A stretch of DNA of 62,994 nucleotides from Clostridium thermobutyricum (GTDB taxonomy: Bacteria > Bacillota > Clostridia > Ch29), in contig JAENYX010000014.1 in the NCBI GenBank assembly GCA_016841565.1, positions 1 to 62,994 on the forward strand. The letters run 5' to 3'. The notes beneath the pieces are model-generated. The model saw nothing but the letters and a program-made list of their open reading frames with translations, had not been told where the DNA came from and did not search any database. Position numbers and translations under genes: made by a program. Position 1 is the stretch's first letter. The number at the start of each line of letters is the position of its first letter. This document shows positions 7,821-16,530 of the stretch, piece after piece.

Positions 7821-8525
7821 TTAGTCATTTATGGGGGCTTTACGTACGAGTAAATAGCATGCCGACAGAAGCAGTGCGGTTCCCGCAAATAAGCTTAATG
7901 CCCCGATATAGGCGTTATTATTGTAGGCAAACCCCATGGCCCTTCCAAGGAAACCTACGATAGCCCTGCTCATCATCCCGCCCGTTTGTCTCTCTATATA
8001 TACATACAGTATAATCATAGCAACCGGAATAACGGACACCAGAATCTTCACCATTCTGTTGGCTCTGTAATATATCATGGTAATAAGCCAGCCCCCGCAT
8101 GCAACTAATGTATACAGCCCAAAGGACCAAAAATATTCCGCCAGATAATTATTAGTCCTATAGAGCTGCTCAAGGAGGCTTTCATACCGGAATATTTGAC
8201 TGAGAATACCGTTTATCAATGTGTCCACCAGTGCCATAAATGCTGCTATTATAACCAATGAAGCCATATTCCCATAATAGAACTTCTTCCTTGATACATT
8301 GTTAGCCGTTATGAATTTGTAGCTTGATTTAAAACAGTCCAGCCCTACAATTGCTAAAAATATTACAGTTGCCGTTCCCAGACCCCCAAAGGTCACCTCT
8401 TCCGACACTCTGTTGCTTATATTTATGACAGCCAACATTATTAAAACTATAACCGTATAAAAAACTGCTACGCCCTTATATGAATAATAAAGCTGATATT
8501 TTGTTACCTTCATACTGGTATTCAT
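7821..8525 (-). CDS. ABC exporter membrane subunit
   Basis: A 234-residue membrane protein with about six hydrophobic segments (for example 16-36, 46-62, 88-108, 131-150, 158-176, 205-226), ending shortly after the last. It resembles the ABC-2-like permeases of GntR-controlled exporters. It is the third gene of an operon with the ATPase (15 bp upstream) and the GntR regulator. Substrate unknown; related operons in Bacillus respond to cell-wall-active antibiotics. The start is ATG at 8525 behind GGAGGGG. Confidence 0.75.
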   Translation of the reverse strand: MNTSMKVTKYQLYYSYKGVAVFYTVIVLIMLAVINISNRVSEEVTFGGLGTATVIFLAIVGLDCFKSSYKFITANNVSRKKFYYGNMASLVIIAAFMALVDTLINGILSQIFRYESLLEQLYRTNNYLAEYFWSFGLYTLVACGGWLITMIYYRANRMVKILVSVIPVAMIILYVYIERQTGGMMSRAIVGFLGRAMGFAYNNNAYIGALSLFAGTALLLSACYLLVRKAPIND

Positions 8526-8540
8526 GAATTTCCCCTCCCA

Positions 8541-9401
8541 TCAATTAGTGAGGCTGATAAACAGCTTCTGCAATTCGGCTTTGGAAAAGTCCAGGCCCAG
8601 TTCCTTAGCCAGTGCTTTATTTTTGTTCTGTATGCTCTCAAGTACAGTTACGCTTTTAATATTTCCAATCACCTGACTACCCGTATGCTTTTTACCTTCA
8701 ATATATCTGTCCACCCTGGAGGCTTCCCCGGTAACGGTATAGGCACAGCTTAGAAGGTCTTCCACCGGCTGATTTGCAATGAGCTTTCCCTCCCTTATTA
8801 TTATGACCTCCTCCAGAACCTGGGCCACCTCTTCAATAAGATGGGTGGATATAATAATGGTCTTAGGGCTTTGGTTATAGCTTTCCAACAGCTCTTTGTA
8901 GAGCATATCTCTGTGATTTGCATCCAGACCCAGAACAGGCTCATCAAACAGCAAAATATCCGCATTTGATGCAAGGGCAATTATAGCTTTGAATATGGAA
9001 CTGTAGCCTGTGGACAGTCCTTTCACTTTTTTATTTATGTTCAGCCCAAACTTTTCGGCCAGACCCCTGGCGTACTCAATGTCAAACATAGGGTAGAACT
9101 GCCCGGTCCATTTAAAAATGCTCTTAAGCTTTTCGCTTTCAGGATACAGGTTCTTCTCGGTCATATAAAACATGTTCCTCAAGACCCTGTCATTTTCCAA
9201 TACGCTTTCGCCGTCAATCCTAATCTCGCCTCCGGTGGGGAATACCCTGTTTGTCATAAGGTTCAAAAGGGTGGTTTTACCCGCTCCGTTCCTTCCCAAA
9301 AGTCCGTAAATCTTATTTCTCTCTATTGTAATGCTTACATTATCAAGGGCTTTTATATCCCTGTAGTATTTACTTACCCCTTTTATCTCAATCGTCTTCA
9401 T
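8541..9401 (-). CDS. ABC transporter ATPase, YtrB/BcrA-like
   Basis: A 286-residue ATPase. Walker A is GRNGAGKTT (about 37-45), Walker B is ILLFDEP (near 152-158) and the switch histidine is in STHLIEE. The signature motif is LSTGYSS rather than LSGGQ, a common drift in this exporter branch. The C-terminal 80 residues are a non-conserved extension. The gene overlaps the GntR gene upstream by 4 bp (ATGA) and is followed by its permease. It is predicted to power export of an antibiotic or lipid-linked compound; the substrate cannot be read from sequence. Confidence 0.85.
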   Translation of the reverse strand: MKTIEIKGVSKYYRDIKALDNVSITIERNKIYGLLGRNGAGKTTLLNLMTNRVFPTGGEIRIDGESVLENDRVLRNMFYMTEKNLYPESEKLKSIFKWTGQFYPMFDIEYARGLAEKFGLNINKKVKGLSTGYSSIFKAIIALASNADILLFDEPVLGLDANHRDMLYKELLESYNQSPKTIIISTHLIEEVAQVLEEVIIIREGKLIANQPVEDLLSCAYTVTGEASRVDRYIEGKKHTGSQVIGNIKSVTVLESIQNKNKALAKELGLDFSKAELQKLFISLTN

Positions 9402-9766
9402 TGCCTTTGACTCCCTTCTATCATTCTGATTATCTCTTCCTTCGAAATGTCCAGCTTTGAAGCCTCGTCCATTACCGGCAGTATGAATCCCTGATAAAAA
9501 TTCCTCTTTCGCTTTTTAAGGATTTTTCCCTTTGCCCCGGTGGTGACAAACATACCGACACCCCTCTTTTTGTAAAGAATACCTTCATCCACGAGTATAT
9601 TCACGCCCTTACCGGCCGTTGCCGGATTTATCTTATATTTGACCGATATCTCGGTGGTGGATATTACCTGGCTTTCCTCTTGAAATACTCCCTTTAGAAT
9701 GTTGTCCTCAATAGCCTCGGCTAATTGAAGGTATATAGGCTTTTCACTGCTAAAATCTAGAAGCAA
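9398..9766 (-). CDS. GntR/YtrA-family repressor
   Basis: A winged-helix GntR regulator of about 122 residues with the short YtrA-type C-terminal tail. The N-terminal sequence KPIYLQLAEAIEDNILKG and the recognition segment VISTTEISVKYKINPATAGK are typical. A TTG at 9775 lies right against GGGGG; the TTG at 9766 has a normal 9-nt spacing and is preferred. It is first gene of the operon, overlapping the ATPase by 4 bp. Three 12-bp repeats and a dyad lie upstream, so autorepression is expected. Confidence 0.85.
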   Translation of the reverse strand: MLLDFSSEKPIYLQLAEAIEDNILKGVFQEESQVISTTEISVKYKINPATAGKGVNILVDEGILYKKRGVGMFVTTGAKGKILKKRKRNFYQGFILPVMDEASKLDISKEEIIRMIEGSQRQ

Positions 9767-9785
9767 TAATCCCAACCCCCTTCGT

Positions 9786-9821
9786 CAGTTGGTTAGTCAG
9801 TTGGTTAGTCAGTTGGTTAGT
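9786..9821. repeat. Three exact 12-bp tandem repeats
   Basis: CAGTTGGTTAGT occurs three times without mismatch at 9786-9797, 9798-9809 and 9810-9821, followed by a partial TAGTT. The array fills the leader between the probable promoter and the Shine-Dalgarno of the GntR-type gene. It may be multiple operator half sites or a slipped-strand tract. Confidence 0.85.
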
Positions 9822-9822
9822 T

Positions 9823-9868
9823 AGTTACTTATGTAATTAACTGTATAACTTATTATGCCCTTTGTCAA
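9823..9868 (-). promoter_or_regulatory. Promoter and dyad operator of the GntR-ABC operon
   Basis: On the minus strand TTGACA (9868-9863) is followed by TATACA or TACAGT at 15 or 17 bp. The inverted repeat AGTTA-N18-TAACT (9823-9850) covers the -10 region, a usual place for GntR repression. Confidence 0.55.
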
Positions 9869-10119
9869 TACCTTTCATAAAAAATATTAACCGTTTACAT
9901 GCGTTGCCGTTATACCAAAGGAGCAGGCATATTGGCACCTTGTTATTGACCTATTCTAAGGTCTTGCCGGAAATCATACATCTTATGTTGGGTACTGAAA
10001 GCTCTTTTTACAATATGTCACCCAATAAAACTGATAAATTAATCAAATATATGCATACTAAATGTTGAGCGGATTTTGGTATAGGCCGCAGCTAATACAT
10101 TGATGGGAGGTAAAAACCG
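9869..10119. other. Intergenic, nothing recognised
   Basis: This 250-bp divergent spacer (about 340 bp counted from the GntR start) lies ahead of the hydrolase gene. An ORF of 68 codons at 9862-10068 has no ribosome binding site and overlaps the opposing promoter, so it is not called. Confidence 0.4.
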
Positions 10120-10968
10120 ATGCAGGAAAATATACAACAGATAGCAGAAGAAAACATACTCAGGCAGATCACACAAAAACCTGTTACACATCATCAGGTG
10201 ACGCCCGATATTATGCTTTTGGAGTTTCCCTTTGTTAATGTCTTTATTGCCGGAGAACCGAATAATAATGGTGAATGGGTACTTGTGGGAGCAGGCATGG
10301 CACACACCGGCCAGGATATTATAAATGCCGCAGAAAAACGTTTTGGAATAGGGACCTCACCTAAGGCAATAATCCTTACCCATGGCCATTTCGACCATGT
10401 CGGAGCAATATTGGAGCTTATAAATCAGTGGAATGTGCCCATCTATACCCACCAACTGGAGCTTCCGTATCTTACAGGCATGATGGACTATCCCCCCGCC
10501 GACCCGACTGTGAATGACGGATTAATAGCAAAAATATCGCCTACCTTTACGAACAAAGGCATAAACCTGGGCAGCCGTGTCCAGCCTCTGCCCCCGGACG
10601 GAAGCGTACCCGGAATGCCGGGTTTCCGTTGGATCCACACGCCCGGTCATTCACCGGGGCATGTGGCGCTATTCCGTGAAAAGGACAGAGTACTTATTGC
10701 CGGTGATGCAATTACCACGTTAAAACAGGATTCTGCACAATCGGTACTAAGCAGGGAAAAGGAGATAAACGGACCTCCGGCATATTTCACCATAGACTGG
10801 CAGGATGCCGAAAACTCGGTTAAAGCCCTAAGAGATTTAAAACCCCGAATTGTTATCTCCAGCCATGGTCTGCCCATGCAGGGGCCGGAAGCAGCCAAAC
10901 AGTTAGAGCACCTTGCAGATAATTTTGCCCAACAGACCGTACCTAAACATAAACGTTATATACATTAG
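10120..10968 (+). CDS. Metallo-beta-lactamase fold hydrolase
   Basis: A 282-residue protein of the MBL superfamily. The metal-binding motif THGHFDHVG lies near residues 86-94, a further histidine in HTPGHSPGH near 169-177, the bridging aspartate in AGDAI near 192, and a last histidine in SSHG near 248. These make a complete dinuclear site. The general form is that of glyoxalase II-like or quorum-lactonase-like enzymes, with no feature to choose a substrate. The start is ATG behind GGGAGGT. It is a single gene. Confidence 0.85.
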   Translation: MQENIQQIAEENILRQITQKPVTHHQVTPDIMLLEFPFVNVFIAGEPNNNGEWVLVGAGMAHTGQDIINAAEKRFGIGTSPKAIILTHGHFDHVGAILELINQWNVPIYTHQLELPYLTGMMDYPPADPTVNDGLIAKISPTFTNKGINLGSRVQPLPPDGSVPGMPGFRWIHTPGHSPGHVALFREKDRVLIAGDAITTLKQDSAQSVLSREKEINGPPAYFTIDWQDAENSVKALRDLKPRIVISSHGLPMQGPEAAKQLEHLADNFAQQTVPKHKRYIH

Positions 10969-11031
10969 CAAATACCAGGTTTTTGGTCTGACTCTTTTGG
11001 CAGATTGTGATGTTAATACAGAAGCCATGCT

Positions 11032-11088
11032 GGCCGGGCTGGTTTGTTTTCTTGTTTTCCCGGGCAATACTGTTTGACCGGCCCGGCC
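11032..11088. other. GC-rich inverted repeat between convergent genes
   Basis: GGCCGGGCTGGT (11032-11043) pairs with ACCGGCCCGGCC (11077-11088), one G-U pair, loop 33 nt. It lies between the convergent hydrolase and dehydrogenase genes, so it may act in termination, but no T tract follows on either strand. Confidence 0.45.
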
Positions 11089-11122
11089 TTGATAAACTAC
11101 CCGATTAATTGTAAAATACCTC

Positions 11123-12253
11123 CTATGGTTTAAGGACAACCTTGATGCAGTTATCCATTTTTTCATCAAATATCTCATAGCCATGTTCGCCGTCCTTAAG
11201 GGATAAAACGTGGGTTATTATGTCTGTCCCATCGAACTTCCCTTCCCTGATAAGGCTTAGTATAGGCTCTACATAGGCATGGGCAGGACACTGTCCCATT
11301 TTGAGAGTGATATTCCTGGCAAAAAAATCTCCCAGCGGGAACATATTGTATCTGGCCCCATATACCCCTACCAGCGCAACCGTACCACCCTTTCTTACGG
11401 CCTGGGTTGCTATCTCGATGGCCGATTTTGATCCTCCCTGCAGCTTTAATGCCGATTCGGCCATCTCCAGCACCGTCATTTTACCGTCCATGCCCACGCA
11501 GTCAATGACTACATCGGCTCCGCCGTTTGTAATGTCTTTGATGTACTCGCCGGTATTGTCATAATGGTTGAAGTTCAATACCTCCACTCGGTATCTGGTC
11601 CTGGCATGCTCAAGCCTGTAATCAATGTAATCCACGGCTATTATCCTGCCGGCTCCTTTAAAGGCCGCCCACTTGATTGCTGTCAGACCTATTGGACCGC
11701 AGCCAAGCACAACTACGGTATCCCCCTCCTTCATCCCCGACATTTCCACACCCCAATATGAGGTGGGAAGAACATCGGTGAGAAACAACACCTGCTCATC
11801 TGTGAATTCTTCCGGGACCACTGTGGGACCAACATTGGCATAGGGCACCCTCAAGTACTCGGCCTGCCCTCCGTCATATCCTCCGTAGGTATTGCTGTAG
11901 CCGAATATTCCGCCCACTTCCCCGTTTGCATTGGAGTTTTCGCACTGGGACCACAGGTCATGCCGGCAGTACCAGCAGCGACCACAGGATACCGGAAAGG
12001 GAACAATTACCCTGTCTCCTTTTTTGACCTTGGTGACATCTCTGCCTGCTTCCTCGACAATACCCATGGTTTCATGCCCCAATATAAAACCCTTGGGCAT
12101 ATTGGGAACCATTCCATGTATCAGGTGCAGATCGGAACCGCAAATGGCCGTTGAAGTAACACGGACAATTATGTCATCATTATGCTTTATTACCGGATCA
12201 TCTACATCCCTTACCTTTACGTCCTTAACGCCTTGGTATACCAATGCCTTCAT
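11123..12253 (-). CDS. Zinc-dependent alcohol dehydrogenase, MDR family
   Basis: A 376-residue medium-chain dehydrogenase. Catalytic zinc ligands are in CGSDLH (38-43) and GHETMG (59-64). Structural zinc cysteines are in CGRCWYCRHDLWSQC (near 90-104), and the Rossmann motif is GCGPIGL near 184-190. The cofactor-specifying acidic residue is in AVDYID, which suggests NAD. It resembles the glutathione-independent formaldehyde dehydrogenase / threonine dehydrogenase-like group with the GG insertion SALKLQGGSKSAIE. The substrate is unknown; alcohol, aldehyde or polyol oxidation is likely. The start is ATG at 12253 behind GGAGGAGG. Confidence 0.88.
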   Translation of the reverse strand: MKALVYQGVKDVKVRDVDDPVIKHNDDIIVRVTSTAICGSDLHLIHGMVPNMPKGFILGHETMGIVEEAGRDVTKVKKGDRVIVPFPVSCGRCWYCRHDLWSQCENSNANGEVGGIFGYSNTYGGYDGGQAEYLRVPYANVGPTVVPEEFTDEQVLFLTDVLPTSYWGVEMSGMKEGDTVVVLGCGPIGLTAIKWAAFKGAGRIIAVDYIDYRLEHARTRYRVEVLNFNHYDNTGEYIKDITNGGADVVIDCVGMDGKMTVLEMAESALKLQGGSKSAIEIATQAVRKGGTVALVGVYGARYNMFPLGDFFARNITLKMGQCPAHAYVEPILSLIREGKFDGTDIITHVLSLKDGEHGYEIFDEKMDNCIKVVLKP

Positions 12254-12321
12254 AAAAAAAGCCTCCTCCGTTATCTGATAGAGTTAGCCTTTCCACCATA
12301 AATACAAATATACTTATACAG

Positions 12322-12357
12322 AATGCATCCCATTCCCGTTACGGAAATGGATGCATT
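12322..12357. other. Inverted repeat upstream of ytrH
   Basis: AATGCATCC (12322-12330) pairs with GGATGCATT (12349-12357), with a further nearly paired inner stem (CATTCC/GGAAATG). It lies between the divergent dehydrogenase and ytrH genes and may be an operator; no T tract is present. Confidence 0.5.
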
Positions 12358-12455
12358 GGAATTACTTTATGGGTATATTGTAAATCTTGCTCGGCACTTA
12401 TACATAAACCGTCCGGGACCGGAATACATATTTAAAAAAACAAAAGGTGATAAGG

Positions 12456-12785
12456 ATGCCCGGATTTGTTTCCAATATTATCCTAAATTTTTTTATAGCC
12501 CTGGGAGTCGTTCTGGGAGGGTCTGTATTCGGAGCACTGGCGGCAACATTAACCAACCAGCCGCCCCTCAAAACAATGATGACAGTAGCCGATAACATAA
12601 AAATTTGGGCCGTTGCCGTAGCTCTTGGCGGAACCTTTTCATCTTTCAGAGTGCTTGAGCAGGGGCTCTTTAAAGGGGAGGTCAGATCCTTGGTAAGACA
12701 ACTCCTTTATGTTTTTTTTGCCATGGGAGGAGCCCAATTGGGCTATATTATGCTCTGTTTAATTAAAGGAAGGAACCCAAACTGA
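12456..12785 (+). CDS. ytrH: Sporulation membrane protein YtrH
   Basis: About 109 residues with three hydrophobic segments. It matches the YtrH family by the spaced pattern FFIALGVVLGG, KIWAVAVALGGTF, RQLLYVFFAMGGAQ. In Bacillus subtilis YtrH and YtrI are made in the mother cell under sigma-E and are needed for full spore resistance. The ATG at 12456 behind AAGGTG is preferred to the GTG at 12447 that overlaps this Shine-Dalgarno. It lies 5 bp from ytrI. No clear sigma-E promoter could be fixed by eye. Confidence 0.88.
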   Translation: MPGFVSNIILNFFIALGVVLGGSVFGALAATLTNQPPLKTMMTVADNIKIWAVAVALGGTFSSFRVLEQGLFKGEVRSLVRQLLYVFFAMGGAQLGYIMLCLIKGRNPN

Positions 12786-12790
12786 AAAAC

Positions 12791-13252
12791 ATGAAAATTT
12801 TTGCAAGGCCAATACAATATGTCAGCTTGGTGTTGCTGGGGATTTTGCTGGGAGCATCATTGCTGAACCTTCTATATGGATACAAGCTTGAAATAGCCCA
12901 CAGCACAATAAATGACCTTAAGTCCAAGCTCAGCTATGCAGAGGACAGACTCAAGCAACTTCAGGACAAAGAAATCCCTCCAAAGGCACTTATTGTTGAA
13001 AATATTGTGCCTGTCCTGTTATATGACGGGCAAAAAATAGAACTGTCATTGGTAGAAAAGTATATCAGAGATGCGGTAGGCCACCTGATAGGAGAGCCTG
13101 TGGAAAACGTGGACCTAAAGCTGGTAATTCGAGTATTCGATGGAAGAATCCTAACCTTTGATTCTAATAAATGTCAATTAAAAATCCGGTATATTCTGCT
13201 ATCCCAAACTCTTGAAATATATTTAGAAATTGAGGATGTCCCTGTACAGTAG
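12791..13252 (+). CDS. ytrI: Sporulation membrane protein YtrI-like
   Basis: A 153-residue protein with one N-terminal membrane anchor (about 11-30), a coiled coil (about 36-62) and a C-terminal globular domain of alternating beta-strands. The pairing with ytrH, 5 bp downstream of its stop, and the anchor-coil-domain layout identify it as YtrI-like. The C-terminal part would face the space between mother cell and forespore membranes. The ribosome site (AAAGGAAGG) is unusually far from the ATG, so translation may be coupled to ytrH. It converges with pgi, with no strong terminator between them. Confidence 0.75.
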   Translation: MKIFARPIQYVSLVLLGILLGASLLNLLYGYKLEIAHSTINDLKSKLSYAEDRLKQLQDKEIPPKALIVENIVPVLLYDGQKIELSLVEKYIRDAVGHLIGEPVENVDLKLVIRVFDGRILTFDSNKCQLKIRYILLSQTLEIYLEIEDVPVQ

Positions 13253-13278
13253 ACATCGGTTCCTAATTTTTGACCATT

Positions 13279-14613
13279 TCAATACCCTTGCCGCCCCATC
13301 AGCCTATAAGTGATTTTTTTGCCTTCCTCCACCGCCGGCTGGTCAAAGGCGTTTACTCCAAGCAGTTCCCCCATGTATGCCGTCATGAGCATATACAGGA
13401 AGACCAATTGGCCGATTATATAGGGTGACACCTCGGGCAGAGTTATTTTATAATTCATTCTTCCCCGCTTTGCAAGTACCTCCCGGGTAGCCTGGAATTC
13501 CGACTGAAGCAGCTTCTCCAGCGTGCTGCCGGCCAAATAATTCAATCCCTCTCCCCCTTGGCCCGCCTTGGGTATAACAAAGGAATTTCTCCTTTTTTCA
13601 ACCTCTATCAGTGTAAAAATCTTATCGTCAGGACCGTCAAGGAATAGCTGTAGCAGTGAATGCTGATCCCGGGCCCCAATTGCCTTTAGCGGCGTCTGTC
13701 CCACCTGTATTGCCCTGCCGCCGGTGCTTATGGTCTTGCCCAGACTTTCGGCCCATAACTGGCAGTACCAATCGCCAAAGTAATACAGGCCATCCCAATA
13801 GGGCATTACAACCGATACGGCCTTGCCCTTTCTGTATGCAAGGTATTGGAGGGCGGCTCCCATCAGCGCCTGGTTTTTGTATGGATCCTGTTCTGTACAC
13901 GCCTGAGCGGTATATGCGGCTCCCGACAGCAGTTCCTCTATATCAATGCCCGATACCGCCGCCGACAGAAGTCCTACAGCTGACAAAACCGAATATCTTC
14001 CTCCCACGTTTCCAGGAATATCAAGCAGCCTGTATCCCTCCTGCCGGGCAATCTCCAGCAGGCTGCCCCGGGAAGCATCGGTGGTAGCTATTATGCTTTT
14101 TTGCGCCTTTTCAGGTCCCACTTTTTTTTGGAGCATATCTCTTATAACAAGGTAGTTTGACATTGTCTCCACCGTGGTACCCGACTTGGTTATAACGTTG
14201 AATATCGTTTTCTCTAAATCCAGTACATCAAACAGTGACTGCAGATGGTCGGAATCTATGCTGTCCAGCACGAATATTCTGGGACAGCCCCCTCTTTCCC
14301 CCAATGAAAGCATATTATAATACGGATGATTGAGGGCACCGTGCAGCAGCCTGTTGCCGAGGGCCGACCCTCCGATGCCCACCACCACCATGTTTTCATA
14401 GTTGTTCTTTATATGTTCTGCAAGCCTTTTAATTTCCCCGGATTCCTTGTTTTTATAGGGCAAGCTGAAGAAACCCAAAAGGCCCTTATCCTCTTTTGCC
14501 TTCACAGCCTCCCCGGCTGCAGCAAGCTTTGGCCGGATATCCCTGATTTCCTCTTCAATGGACGGTACTGCCTCCAGCATTCCGGAAATGTCCAGTCTGA
14601 TTTTATCGCCCAT
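13279..14613 (-). CDS. pgi: Glucose-6-phosphate isomerase
   Basis: A 444-residue enzyme, the length of Gram-positive PGI. It interconverts glucose-6-phosphate and fructose-6-phosphate in the cytosol. Phosphate-binding motifs are VVGIGGSALG (near 75-84) and TKSGTTVET (near 141-149); the catalytic region has DIPGNVGGRYSVLS and GARDQHSLLQ. The gene is last of a minus-strand run with phosphohexomutase, cyclic glucan synthase and a sugar nucleotidyltransferase. It therefore supplies the top of that pathway from the glycolytic pool. The start is ATG behind GGGAGG. A repeat-rich 158-bp gap separates it from the mutase. Confidence 0.95.
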   Translation of the reverse strand: MGDKIRLDISGMLEAVPSIEEEIRDIRPKLAAAGEAVKAKEDKGLLGFFSLPYKNKESGEIKRLAEHIKNNYENMVVVGIGGSALGNRLLHGALNHPYYNMLSLGERGGCPRIFVLDSIDSDHLQSLFDVLDLEKTIFNVITKSGTTVETMSNYLVIRDMLQKKVGPEKAQKSIIATTDASRGSLLEIARQEGYRLLDIPGNVGGRYSVLSAVGLLSAAVSGIDIEELLSGAAYTAQACTEQDPYKNQALMGAALQYLAYRKGKAVSVVMPYWDGLYYFGDWYCQLWAESLGKTISTGGRAIQVGQTPLKAIGARDQHSLLQLFLDGPDDKIFTLIEVEKRRNSFVIPKAGQGGEGLNYLAGSTLEKLLQSEFQATREVLAKRGRMNYKITLPEVSPYIIGQLVFLYMLMTAYMGELLGVNAFDQPAVEEGKKITYRLMGRQGY

Positions 14614-14639
14614 ATATACCGCCTCCCAACGTTAATAGT

Positions 14640-14770
14640 AATCGGTAGCCAGTGGCCGGTGACCAGCTAACTTTACCCTGATATCCACGAACTACCAACT
14701 ACAAGCTACGAACTAGTACCCAGTATCCGTAATCTGTGATCCATGACCTGTGATCCGTGATCCGTGATCT
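14640..14770. repeat. Degenerate short-word repeats between mutase and pgi
   Basis: The right part repeats variants of CCGTGATC (GTGATCCATGACCTGTGATC and onward, 14727-14770). The left part repeats variants of ACGAACTA/CCAACTA and CCAGTGGCC. Such drifting tandem words are typical of slippage-prone intergenic DNA. Confidence 0.6.
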
Positions 14771-14771
14771 A

Positions 14772-16514
14772 TTAAACTAGCATATTCATATGAGACTCCA
14801 TTTTGGCCTTTATACTCCTAAGCCTATTCTCGGCTTCTTCCCTTTTTCCTGCCGCAATTGAGAAATACAACTTTATTTTGGGCTCGGTTCCCGAAGGCCG
14901 TATGCAAACCCATGACCCGTTTTTCAGCTTGTAATACAGAACATCGGATTTTGGAAGATCCAGGCTGCCCATCCGGTTACCGTTATTATCATAGTATACC
15001 CGGTGCAGATAGTCCCTTATCTCCTCCACCTGCTGACCAAGTATTTCATTCATCCGGTCCATGTTGTCCCTGAAGTACTGCATTACCTGCTGTATCTTTT
15101 CCAGTCCCTCACAGCCCTCCAGTCTCACCGAAACAACGTCCTCAATATAGTATCCGTATTTTTTGTACAAATCCTCAAGGGCCTGGGATAATGTCATTCC
15201 CTTCAGCTTATAGTATAGAGCCATTTCGCAGACAATAAGCGTGGCAATAATGCCATCCTTATCCCTTACAAAATCCCCCATAAGATATCCGTTGCTTTCC
15301 TCATAGCCCAACACAAAGTTTTTATCCCGGGTATGGGAGAACTCTTCTATCTTTTCCCCGATGTATTTGAAGCCGGTCAGTGTATCCAGCGTGTCCACTC
15401 CATGGCTTGCGGCTATCGCCCTTCCCATTTCGCTTGTAACTATGGTCTTGACTATGGTATCACCTCGGGCACTTAACCCCAGTGTGTTTCTTCGGGATAG
15501 AACGTATTCGGTAAGCAGGACCCCAATCTGGTTTCCGGTAAAGGTTTCAAACCGGCCGTCTGCATTCCTGACGGCTATCCCTATCCTGTCGGCATCGGGG
15601 TCGGTGCCCACCACTATATCGCTGTCTCCTTGTCTGGCCGTCATTATGGCCATCTCCAGTGCCTCCCGGTCTTCGGGATTGGGCGACCTGACGGTGGGAA
15701 AATCCATATGGGGTTTTTCCTGCTCCTTCACGGTGCTTACCTTTGTAAATCCGGCGGCGGCAAGTACCGAAGCAACAAGCCTATAACCGGTTCCGTGCAG
15801 CGGAGTATAAACAATACCCAGTTTTCCACCCTCGATACGTATCATCTCCCGGTCAAGGCACAGCGAAAGTACCCTCTCCATATACTTTTGGTCAATCTCT
15901 TCACCAATGGTTATCAACTGCTTATGTTCAACAGCCTTTTCCCTTTCCATTGCCGAAACTCCGCAATAATCGCAAACCTTGTTTATCTCCAGTGTTATCC
16001 TTTCAGCCCTGTCCTGAGTTATCTGTCCCCCGTCCTCCCAGTATACCTTAAACCCGTTGTACTGGCTGGGGTTGTGGCTGGCGGTTACCACTATACCCGC
16101 CGTGGCACCCAGTTCTCTGACTGCAAAGGATAAAAGCGGGGTGGGCCTTATATTGTCAAACAAATAGGCCTTAATCCGGTTGGCGTTCAACACCAGCGCG
16201 GCTCTCAGCGCAAATTCATAAGACAGGCGGCGGGAATCATAGGCAATGACCACGCCTCTGTCGGCATACTGCCTTCCCAGTAAATTAATATGGTTTGCCA
16301 GGCCTTGAGCCGCCCTACCCACAGTATATAAATTCATCCTGTTTGTACCTGCACCCATAAGGCCCCGTAAACCTGCCGTCCCAAACTCAAGACATGTACA
16401 GAACCTTTCTCTGATTTCCTCTTCATTATTCTCCATGTCCAGCAGTTCCTGTTTTGTATGCCGGTCTATTAGCGGGCTGTTTACCCAGTTTTTGTATTCA
16501 TATATATGCTCCAC
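14772..16514 (-). CDS. Phosphohexomutase (phosphoglucomutase/phosphomannomutase family)
   Basis: An alpha-D-phosphohexomutase of about 580 residues, similar in length to PgcA-type phosphoglucomutases. The phosphoserine loop is TASHNPSQYNGFK (near 143-155), the metal loop is GTDPDADRIG, the sugar-specificity loop is GYEESNGYL and the phosphate site is RPSGTEPK. All are intact. The GTG at 16514, spaced five bases behind GGGGGTG, is preferred to an ATG at 16541 that would overlap the upstream gene by 11 bp. The enzyme makes glucose-1-phosphate from glucose-6-phosphate, which the neighbouring nucleotidyltransferase can activate. It is translationally close to the glucan synthase gene, with a 16-bp gap. 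Confidence 0.9.
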   Translation of the reverse strand: MEHIYEYKNWVNSPLIDRHTKQELLDMENNEEEIRERFCTCLEFGTAGLRGLMGAGTNRMNLYTVGRAAQGLANHINLLGRQYADRGVVIAYDSRRLSYEFALRAALVLNANRIKAYLFDNIRPTPLLSFAVRELGATAGIVVTASHNPSQYNGFKVYWEDGGQITQDRAERITLEINKVCDYCGVSAMEREKAVEHKQLITIGEEIDQKYMERVLSLCLDREMIRIEGGKLGIVYTPLHGTGYRLVASVLAAAGFTKVSTVKEQEKPHMDFPTVRSPNPEDREALEMAIMTARQGDSDIVVGTDPDADRIGIAVRNADGRFETFTGNQIGVLLTEYVLSRRNTLGLSARGDTIVKTIVTSEMGRAIAASHGVDTLDTLTGFKYIGEKIEEFSHTRDKNFVLGYEESNGYLMGDFVRDKDGIIATLIVCEMALYYKLKGMTLSQALEDLYKKYGYYIEDVVSVRLEGCEGLEKIQQVMQYFRDNMDRMNEILGQQVEEIRDYLHRVYYDNNGNRMGSLDLPKSDVLYYKLKNGSWVCIRPSGTEPKIKLYFSIAAGKREEAENRLRSIKAKMESHMNMLV

Positions 16515-16530
16515 TTTTTCACCCCCAAGT

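Noticed and set aside
9786..9821. Tandem 12-bp units as a CRISPR fragment
   Set aside because: Units are contiguous with no spacers, far too short, and no cas genes are present.
9862..10068. Plus-strand ORF of 68 codons before the MBL hydrolase
   Set aside because: No Shine-Dalgarno, no recognisable family, and its start overlaps the -35 box of the opposing GntR operon.
12360..12446. Sigma-E promoter for ytrH
   Set aside because: GTATATT and TTATACATA resemble sigma-E boxes, but their spacing (about 19 bp) is wrong and no other pair fits well.
12323..12598. ORFs on both strands overlapping the ytrH start
   Set aside because: The plus-strand ORF at 12323-12595 and the minus-strand ORF at 12398-12598 overlap the well-supported YtrH frame and have no family match.
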